A stretch of DNA of 64,000 nt from Notospermus geniculatus. Its lineage: Eukaryota; Nemertea; Pilidiophora; Heteronemertea; Lineidae. Positions 55,906-64,000 of this stretch are shown here, in pieces. Position 1 is the first letter of the stretch; each line of letters begins with the position of its first letter. The translations under genes and the position numbers were made by a program. The DNA lies in assembly GCA_002633025.1 (NCBI GenBank), contig NMRB01001317.1, positions 130,286 through 194,285 of the forward strand, given 5' to 3'. Below the pieces are notes generated by a model. It saw only the letters and a program-made list of their open reading frames with translations. It had not been told where the DNA came from and did no database searches.

Positions 55906-57558
55906 GTCAGGAACAACTCAAACCTGCACATCTGTGTCAACATCCTTAACTGGGCGGAAAACTAAAACACCAAAACTGCTCCAATCGGACCAACCTGGAA
56001 CCTTCACAAAAACCACCTCTTTGAAGGAAGAACGCTGAAGATGAAGCGTCAAGCGAGATACGTTTTGGAGATCCTGAGCTAGTCAAGGGTTTGTGTTGGT
56101 GACGAATGGAGCGGTGAGCGCTAAGAACCGCTGATACTCTCAGAATGTTTTGGAGAGTCACGGTATGCGATACCGACTGTTCAGTAAACGTTTGCCTGAG
56201 AGCAGATCAGATATGCCATCACAAATCGCGGCCCTGATCGGAAATATCTAATTGAATCAGCCGCAATCGGATATGTTCGGCACTTATCGGTCGAGTATCT
56301 ATGTAAAACGTCCCGCTTGGATGTACGACAACTTGTATGTTGGAGTATCTTTGCTGAAGATCTGATTACCGTGACATTGAACGTATGGCTGGGGGCTTTT
56401 CTCAGATTTGTCCGGCAGGAAGCCGGTCAAACCATGGAGAACTATATGGAGAAACAGGCTACAAACAAAACTGTAAACATGTCGTTCGCCCTCCAAAGAA
56501 GTATTACCGCCAGTGATCAACTGGAGCATGCCTGATTAAAGTTACAGAATAAGGCAAATACCCATTAAGATTAGTAAATGCTTTTATCAAGAGTTCCGTA
56601 CAGTGTCACAAACTATAGTCTACACGAGATTTGAAGTACATGGTGAACAAGGGAGTAGTTAGCCATCATACGGCGTTTGGCCACCAATGCATACACCATT
56701 CTTTGCAGTGGAGTATGTCTGACAAACAAATATCTGTGAACAAGTGGTCGACCACTCCATGCTGAAATTAAAAAGATGTTGCCCAACATGCAGTCGTCAG
56801 CTTTCAGTTAATTGAGTTCTACTCTTCGCTTGTTGACAGTCTCTAACTTCATCGCAAGTTTGTGCTTCAGGAATGATGAGAGAAGACCATGCTGCATGCT
56901 TCCGCTTACCCTTAATGGCCCAAGAATCCATATGGGACTCAGTCCGGTAATAAATTGCTTTAGGCCCAGCCCCAATAACTTTATACGTCTCCAGAAACCA
57001 AATCTACCATTGAATATCCCCGGCTTAGTTGAGGATGCATTAGTTGTGGCAATCTTATTACAGGCTGGATCTGTTTTGGGATCTCATGGCGAGCGTGAAA
57101 TGGGTTGTTGGCGTATCGATACACCAGGTCTTGGAGATATCTGCCGAACGTTGTAGAGGTCTGGTATAACTTTCTATATCGTGTACACAATATCTTGTGG
57201 AGGTGTACTACATGTTTCCGCAGTGTTCGAGCAAAGAGAGACAACGTTTGAAGGCTTTTTAAACACACTGCACTGGCACCTGCACTAACGTCACTTGACG
57301 GGCAACGCTGTCCACATACTAGCCGCCATTGAAATATGCAAATTAGGGCAGATGAGAAGTGTTGTAACGCACATCATGACTGGCTGTTTTAGTTTCAGCA
57401 CTGACACACCAGCATGTAGATATATCTCGAATAGAAAAGATATCTTTCAGACGCTTTTCTGTGGAATAGTTTTTTTCTAATTACAAAGTAACAATATACT
57501 AAGTAGCTTCTACAAGATGTCAGCAGTGTACAGAATGATAGCATACCTTTCCATATAC
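55906..57558. other. Stretch without recognisable gene
   Basis: Long frames on both strands at 56812-57268 have no ATG start at the ends given by their first codons (TTG, GTG) and no domain I know. Confidence 0.35.
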
Positions 57559-57638
57559 TTAAAGGACCACGGTACTGCCACTTTTTCTCGACAGCCGGCG
57601 CCACCGCCACTCTCTCCAACCCAGGGCCTAACTACGTG
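57559..57638. mobile_element. Half copy of the TTAA MITE
   Basis: TTAAAGGACCACGGTACTGC followed by CTTTTTCTCGACAGCCGGCG matches the left half of the element at 17098. It breaks off after CTAACTACGTG. Confidence 0.8.
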
Positions 57639-60535
57639 CACATGCACATGTACATTCTTGTACAAATAAAGACACCCCAAAGAAAATGCCGTTCAAGGTC
57701 CTAATGTCTATTGTACTGTTATTGTAATGAATGCCGTGCAATAACGGGCTCGGTCAAACTGCAGCCCTGTGTCTGCTAATAATATTATCCTCCTGCTTAC
57801 AAGGAAGGTATGCCCTTAGGACCAGGGCAATTACATGCCTAATTGTACAAACACCCTTTGGGCCATGAGATGTAACCCTCGGCAGTGTGTTTACATGGCA
57901 ACACAAACAGATCTGGAGATGACAGAAGACGTTTATGCAACGATTACAGCAAAATGATAAATGACAGTGGGACATAGACTTCTACAGTATATCATTAGGG
58001 ATATCCATGCATACGATAAAACATTGCGTTGGGTAAATATCGCTATATGGGGTGAAAAAATACAAGAAATGTTGACTTTAACATTAGCTGAATATGGAAT
58101 CAGACCGCGATATCGCTCTTAAAAAGGAATGTTCTTTAGGAATGATTTATTTCAATGGTAATAGCAACAGACGTCGTAAAATGTATTTATGGCCAGTCCG
58201 TAATATTATATATTAATAAATATAGTGTATTTGTTGGAGGGTACTAGTTAGCCAGCCGACATGTCACAAAACTGAACTCCTTTCATAGCTTTCCAACCGT
58301 CAAACTGTTTTCTTGTTTGGAGCAGTTGCTTATTTGCAGAAGTTGATCACGGAAAATGTGTCAGTTTTTGAAGTCCATTTTTTGATCTGTGTATCAGTTG
58401 CAGATGTATTTATATCCTTTAGCACACCTTTCCAAAAACGTCAGAATTGATATGCAAGACATTTAACGAACATACTTGAGACAGAAACTGGCAGATCTAT
58501 GTTTACCGTCTACCAGATGTGCAAAATGTCCACATTGGGGCGAAACACTTTTTTCGGCCACGTGTCAGATCAAGTAAACATGGAGACCCACGTAACACAT
58601 ACGAAGCACGTTCACTACCAACTGACGTGAAACATTTCCTTTTGTTTTTTTGAAGGTGGTAATTTTCGGTATCATGTAATTTTTTAGAAACAGTGTTTTT
58701 CGTCGATCGTGTAATACATTTTTCTGAAAATGTCTTCTCCAGTGAATTTTTCCCACAATTCTATTCGTAAAACATGCATGTAACAAAAATTACAACATTT
58801 TATAGGTAAATTTTTCATCATCTGTATCTGTGACACGCGACACTTTTTTAAACCTTTTCAACGCAAACACGTAAAATGAAAGATATTTGGAAGAAATATT
58901 TGCAAATGCCTATCACGTAGGATGCGTGCACATGCAATGCAGCTCCCACAGAAAATAAAAAAGACAGGTTTCTAAAAGGGAAAGAGCTGTCGGAAAATGA
59001 GTGACAAGAAGTCCACGTTACTTCTGACAAACGTCACGTGAAATCTTTTCATGAAAACCAAAGTCATTCCAGCCATGCCTTTGAACAAATGGAATTCCTC
59101 CCGTTACATCATTAGATATTTTTCAATGACACATCCTTGACAGAGCAAACGGAGTTGTTTCCGTCACAGCATCTGCTTTTAATGGCCAGAATACGAGATG
59201 AGGTTATTTTTACCGATTGTCCTAATCTAGAATAAAACCGGATGGACTCCGTGAACGAGTGACGAGGACGGGAAGAGGAACGACTTAAACGGAAATAGAC
59301 AACGATTGATTCAGTCAGGAAAGGTGTCAAGGAAATTGACAAGGGATGGCATGTGTTAATGGAAAATGACATTTTTTACGGTGTCAGCATTTTCTTTATC
59401 ATTCTGTAAGCGACTATCGAGTTCATAGAAAACGCCGCGTGTTGGACTCTCTTCCTTTAGCATCTAAGACAGACAACAAGCAATGATGACTACCTCCAAA
59501 GTAATCAATTAATATGGTGTTTCGTTCATCACTAAAAGAAAAATATAAGGAATCGACTCATACAATGTTTGACGAGTTAATTAGTGAATGGCGGAAGGAA
59601 GTCAGAGCGCCTCCAGAAAATCTGTACTCGTCGACAAATTTCTTCTTTATCATGTGAAAAATTGACACGACTGAGCTCGAACCCGTAACCTCTAGTACAT
59701 AACAGGCGCCACTGCGGCACTCTGACAGTCACCCATGATCATGATAGCTAAATTTCACCACTGATGACATAGGCCTATTCAACATTTTTCACTTACCAGA
59801 AGATTTTTACTGATGAAAGCAAGGCGGCCACATCAATGTCAATTTCAATCCAGCAACTGGTAGTATTATTCCACTTAAAGTTTCCTTTTTAAGTTTGTTA
59901 ATCCGAAATCCGCTGTAGGATTAAAGTAGGAAGGATGGCCAAGGACAGGTGTTTGATAAAAAGCACAAAGGACATCCATTTGTGAAGAGCGAGAAATGGC
60001 TAATTCGGAATCCAGGTTTTCTACATGCTGAATTCGGCACTCGAATCGGACCGTTGAATGTTGCACTAAAGACACAAATCTGTACAAGTAGTTAGAAAAA
60101 ATTTCCTCTCTCCAGAGAAACATCCACCAATCAGCTAACTCCAAGAATTTTCCGCGTGCCTGTATTCACCAAGGATGTCGCTAAGCAGACGATGGCCCAC
60201 GTGCCACATTCGCATCAACAGAGGATAAAATGTGACAACGACGATCGAAGCGTTGCCGTGAATACCTGCAAATAATGATGTTATGGTGTGTTACTAACTG
60301 GGCTGCAGGGGAGCGTGGGCAGGGCAGGAATAAGCTACAAGTGTGCCGTAGGTCTGTATTTAGAGAACATTGCCCATAAAATAAATGTGTGAACAAGGTT
60401 TGAAAAAGCCAGGCAGTTTTTTGCAGTACCACACCATACCATACCCAGGAGGCCAGTGTCGGTGTAACGTTTTTCAGTTTGGCACGTGTGCCAGTGTGAC
60501 ATTACAATAGATTGACGGAATAAGCCGGCACTTGA
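57639..60535. other. AT-rich stretch without recognisable gene
   Basis: Apart from the SINE B-like head at 59672, I see no repeat or supported frame in these 2.9 kb. Confidence 0.4.
59672..59733 (-). mobile_element. SINE B-like tRNA head fragment
   Basis: GAGCTCGAACCCGTAACC and CCACTGCGGCACTCTGAC match the B-box and A-box parts of SINE B. No tail follows. A true tRNA gene is unlikely because the cloverleaf stems do not pair. Confidence 0.4.
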
Positions 60536-60662
60536 CAATGGCTGGTATTCATAAAAGCTAGCAAATGCTTTTACTTAAGATTTTCACAGCGAGGTCCAAT
60601 GTAAATGCACTACAAAATTTGACGTAAAAGCATTTGCCAGCTTTTATAAATATCAGCCATTG
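60536..60662. mobile_element. Palindromic MITE, 127 bp
   Basis: CAATGGCTGGTATTCATAAA and TTTATAAATATCAGCCATTG end arms of about 39 bp that share GCAAATGCTTTTAC in reverse. The TATTCATAAAA word links it to the CAGG family. Confidence 0.85.
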
Positions 60663-60682
60663 AGCGATACAGAGAGAAACAG

Positions 60683-60923
60683 TAGGGCCGTTTAGACGAC
60701 AAGCCAAAAAACCACATTCAGATTCGATCCGATTGGATCCGATCGACCTCATCGGGTCTCATTTGCGTTTAGACGAGATTTGAATGTGGTCGAATGTGGT
60801 CCAATGCGGTCCAAAATCCACATTGGACCCCATTGGGCAGCGTTTACACGCAAGAGTTTTGAACCACAATCGGATTCGATCGGATCGTATGTGGATTTTT
60901 TGCCTGTCGTCTAAACGGCCCTA
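60683..60923. mobile_element. MITE with GGGCCGTTTAGACG ends
   Basis: TAGGGCCGTTTAGACGACA opens and TGTCGTCTAAACGGCCCTA (one mismatch inside) closes 241 bp. Arms extend over GATTCGATCCGAT words. TA edges suggest a TA target. It starts 21 bp after the previous MITE. Confidence 0.85.
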
Positions 60924-61611
60924 GTGAGTCCGTTTTTCCAGTGTGCATTCCAATCAATTTTAGTCACACAGAAAATTGGTCACACTGAAAAACATTACAG
61001 CGGTGTAACGTTTTCATTGGTCTTTACCTCAATGCTTCCATACAATAGCTAGAGAGACTATGAATTTCAAACTTTGCTCGACCATCAGTCCTTGGCAAGA
61101 TGAAATCAGTGTCAACTGCGAGCAACAACGACTAGTATGGTTGGAGAGGCCCTGTCTTGGCACTCCTTCTCTGCATTTGGCTTAAATTCAAAAAGTGCCG
61201 TTGTTGTTGGCGAGTTAGTCCCTTACCTCGTGCAAATAAGGCGCATATTCACCTCCTCTCCCCCTCGATCGAAAAAAATTCACGTAGTAGACAGACCTTC
61301 CGCCGTTTGCAGGGACCTGTCAGCGAATGTGGGTTACTCACTTAGCAAACACGGTGAAATGTACTTTCTTGGATCTCGTCGATTGTTCGTCAGACCTCGC
61401 TGCATTGTACAACAATCAATAGTCACGAACAATTAGAATTACGTTTCAATTATCAACAAGTATGAGAATTACCAAGAACTGAAAATCAACAAGTGGGCAA
61501 TCAATTAAGGAGCGCTCAAAGCTTGTAGTTGATATGGTTTTTTAAAAGAATGAACTACGTTGCCCTGTCCACACGGCCTGACCGTCTAGAATAGGTTGAG
61601 TTCACACAGAG
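60924..61611. other. Stretch without recognisable gene
   Basis: The plus frames at 61137-61436 overlap in two frames, with no domain. Confidence 0.4.
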
Positions 61612-61806
61612 GTACACGGTATAGGGATTCGCTGGTGAACAAAGGGTTCATGGTCATGAAGCCTTCGTTATAGACCATTGTTCGCCAGCTTGTCGTATAT
61701 CGTATACCTCTTATATACGAAATCGGCATACGAAAACGCCAGTTAACAATGGCTTCACGGTCGTGAACCCATCTGAAGCCTTTGTTAACCGGCGTATACC
61801 GTATAC
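61612..61806. mobile_element. Foldback element, 195 bp
   Basis: GTACACGGTATA and TATACCGTATAC are the ends. The arms (about 75 bp) share GAACAAAGG/CCTTTGTTAAC, GGGTTCA/TGAACCC and ATGAAGCC/GGCTTCA. Confidence 0.75.
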
Positions 61807-61811
61807 TTAAT

Positions 61812-61945
61812 TCTGTTCTAGAGTTTCGGATTGTAAAGTTCCAGCCTGAAGAAGACCCCGGGGGTGGGGTCGAAAATTCGCAAACATTCAGGAAATTGAC
61901 TTTTTCTATATTGTGTGTCGATTTATGTGCTTGCCTTCGCTTTGT
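61812..61945 (+). repeat. Dispersed repeat with hammerhead-like fold, copy 2
   Basis: This copy keeps CTGAAGA (61846-61852), then the GACCCC/GGGGTC stem (61854-61859, 61866-61871) and GAAA (61872-61875). There is one extra A between CTGAAGA and the stem. TTCC/GGAA can close the outer helix. It starts right at the end of a foldback element. Confidence 0.5.
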
Positions 61946-62321
61946 ATACTTAATTCGATGTAATAGGGGCCTTTTGCCCATTCCACACATTGATATAACT
62001 TCTATCGAAGCTTGTGAAAACACAATGCTGAATAAGGGTTCCCACAGTACAACGAAATCAGAACAGACTATAAAAGAATATGGCAGAATCTGGTGTGTTT
62101 TCCTCGTTGCCTAGTAACGTTTCTAATTCTCGATTGATTATCCCGCCGAGGAACACCCGCTGCTGTCCTGATAATCTAATTGGACACGAGCTTAATTAAA
62201 CAAGCTGAGAAAATGAGTGAACGCGGACGGGGACTTGGCAAAAACTCCGTGCAACAAAAAGGTCAACCCCACTGGGATCGGAGAGGTGGGGTATCCGAAG
62301 GGTGCAGAGGTGATAAGGGAG

Positions 62322-62433
62322 CAGGACCCATTTTCCCGAAGCCGCCGTAAGGTTAACGATGTCGTTGCGCTATGCATTTTTCCAGTTTTGACGACATCGT
62401 TAACCTAACGATGGCTTCGGGAACATGGGCCCA
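62322..62433. mobile_element. Palindromic MITE of CAGG type
   Basis: CAGGACCCATTTTCCCGAAG opens and CTTCGGGAACATGGGCCCA closes. The arms run about 41 bp to GGTTAACGATGTCGT/ACGACATCGTTAACC with a small loop. Confidence 0.85.
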
Positions 62434-62442
62434 GGTTGGTCT

Positions 62443-62969
62443 CCCCGAGGTAGACTCGGGACCCAGTCGTTGTGTCGCTCCGGCCGCCGCACTACACTCC
62501 ACAAACGACTGGGAAAGCAAGCGGCAAAATCAGCGGCTAGTTTACCGACAACAACAACGGATGTGAATGAGTTCAGCCAATCAGAAACTGCGCCTTCAAC
62601 GGCCGTCGTCTGCTCGTTGCAAGATTCAAATCAGCTGATTATATCGGAACTTTCTTCGAGGCCAAGGACTGTATCCTGGTACCTAAGTTCGATGCTGTGT
62701 GCGATAAGCAGTACTTACGGATAAAAAAATATCCTGCTAGTGACTTTGAAAAGATTCTAGACGGGCGAGAGGCTCTGGTAAATTTCATCAATAACAACCA
62801 ATCAAAAGTGTGCCAGATTTCCCCTAGTAGATTGCTTTCGGGCAATTTCATTGGTCGAGATGACCGTTGTTGTTGTCGGTACGCTAGCCGCTTGCTTTCC
62901 CAGTCGTTTGTGGAGTGTAGTGCGGCGGCCGGAGCGACACAACGACTGGGTCCCGAGTCTACCCCGAGG
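62443..62969. mobile_element. Long inverted-repeat element, 527 bp
   Basis: The left arm (62443-62560) and right arm (62864-62969) are nearly perfect reverse complements, for example CGACTGGGTCCCGAGTCTAC at the right. They differ by one 12-bp indel. The 303-bp centre is unrelated and non-coding as far as I can see. Confidence 0.9.
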
Positions 62970-64000
62970 GGGCGGGGGCAGTATTAGACGGAGATTCAGG
63001 GGACGTGGAGGAGGGATCTGCTGGGTACAGTACATCAACCGCGCGGGGAAGGGCCATTGAGGGATTCAGCAGGGAAGGCGCCGGGTTGTGGGTAGGCCAA
63101 GTACAGGGGAAGCTCACGAAGAAGGTAGGTCTACAACGCTGGAGGGAGATCTTCAAGAAGGAGCATTGAGTCCCAAGTTGAGGAGAGGTCGAGGGGGAAT
63201 TTCGCCCTGGAGTGGTACCTACCCCGGCAGATCAGCCAGAGCAAGTAGGTCAGCAGAGATATGGGGCGCCAGATGCCAGTACGTAGTCCAAGATCTGAGG
63301 AACTTTCGTTCAACCCTTCTTCATGAATCTTTATCAAAGGAACTGAAGAACACTCATTGAAGACATGTTTGATCACCAGACCATTCTCGACATGAAATTA
63401 TTACCTGAAAGTGACATGAATCAGACTTCGAAGGACACAAATTGCCAACCCATTGGTCACTCATTTCATATTCGGACGCAACCATCGCCGATCTATCATA
63501 TCGGGACTAATCCATCATCGCGCATGTCATCAAATATGTATGGACCAATCAAATCGATGCTTACATTGATAACAGCCAATGACAAATGGTGTAATTATTC
63601 CACATGATTGACCTTTAGATGCCTTCATATAGACAGAAGAGGTTTTCATTAGTGTACAATGCTTGTTATAATAGTCATAGAACGTGTGCTATGCGAGAGT
63701 GGTGATGGTAAAATTGAAGTTTTCATTGCCAACATTTTGTCAGGTCGGCGTTGTGAGTAGTGAAAAAATCAGCCATTGCTGGAAAGATGGCACGTTTTTC
63801 CCAGGATTTTCATGGGATGATTGATATTTTTATAACTATTGATATCTTTTATGTGTAAAGACGGTTGAGACACTAGGGTAACGGTCTTAAAACAATAAAT
63901 ATTATTATTTATATTACTGAAAAAGATAGAAACGTAAACAAGTAGTTTGCTTCGATTATTTATTCCTACATGTGTAACCCGATCTAGCAAAAATAGGCGC
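62970..64000. other. GC-rich then AT-rich end of window
   Basis: 62970-63300 is GC-rich with Pro/Arg/Gly-rich frames on both strands, none recognised. After 63400 it is AT-rich and shows nothing. Confidence 0.35.

Noticed and set aside
62217-63360. Several Arg/Pro/Gly-rich frames
   Set aside because: They lie in the inverted-repeat elements or GC-rich flank, and both strands are equally open.
1-64000. Bacterial or phage origin
   Set aside because: No dense ORFs or operons, while SINEs, MITEs and an LTR retrotransposon are plentiful.

Overview
The window is gene-poor, repeat-rich DNA from an animal nuclear genome, most likely a marine invertebrate. The evidence is the lack of any operon-like block of ORFs, a BEL/Pao LTR retrotransposon, several tRNA-derived SINE families, and many short inverted-repeat (MITE or foldback) elements. 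Single Ns (3729, 16437, 22277, 33000) and one 396-base N run (44351-44746) show a draft scaffold. I cannot name the species. No complete host gene is visible; only single candidate exons with splice-like edges or plausible start contexts can be proposed.

Layout. 0-5 kb: a Penelope-like or hammerhead-like repeat fragment, a composite 47/31-bp minisatellite and a CACGATT-rich stretch. 5-20 kb: copies of three dispersed families (SINE A, SINE B, and a GGGGACA-rich repeat), foldback elements, a direct duplication beside an N, and a patch of protein-like but frame-broken sequence at 6.9-7.7 kb. 20-24 kb: an 18-bp tandem repeat and two more MITEs. 24788-30145: a minus-strand BEL/Pao element with LTRs in which I see no difference, a perfect 5-bp target duplication and a long intact pol frame. 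Its gag is cut short, and the zinc knuckle and protease active site are missing. 30-44 kb: 38-bp and 180-bp tandem arrays, a MITE nested in a SINE, a MITE with a 9-bp target duplication, and the best host-exon candidates (33995-34285 minus, 34919-35313 plus, 36934-37282 minus). 44-64 kb: the assembly gap, a 337-bp MITE beside it, a 416-bp foldback element with a 9-bp target duplication, a full-length SINE, a run of TGACGTCA-headed repeats, and a dense set of five inverted-repeat elements at 60.5-63 kb.

The only genes that work together here are gag and pol of the BEL element. As it stands the copy looks unable to move by itself, because it lacks the gag C-terminus and the protease core and its pol frame has no AUG. 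Yet it inserted very recently. It may have been copied in trans, or have lost the segment during its last round of reverse transcription. The strongest unexplained signals are that mismatch between age and damage, a roughly 12-fold excess of the TGACGTCA palindrome, two repeat copies with a hammerhead-like fold, and the 180-bp array carrying a conserved peptide frame next to splice-acceptor-like tracts.
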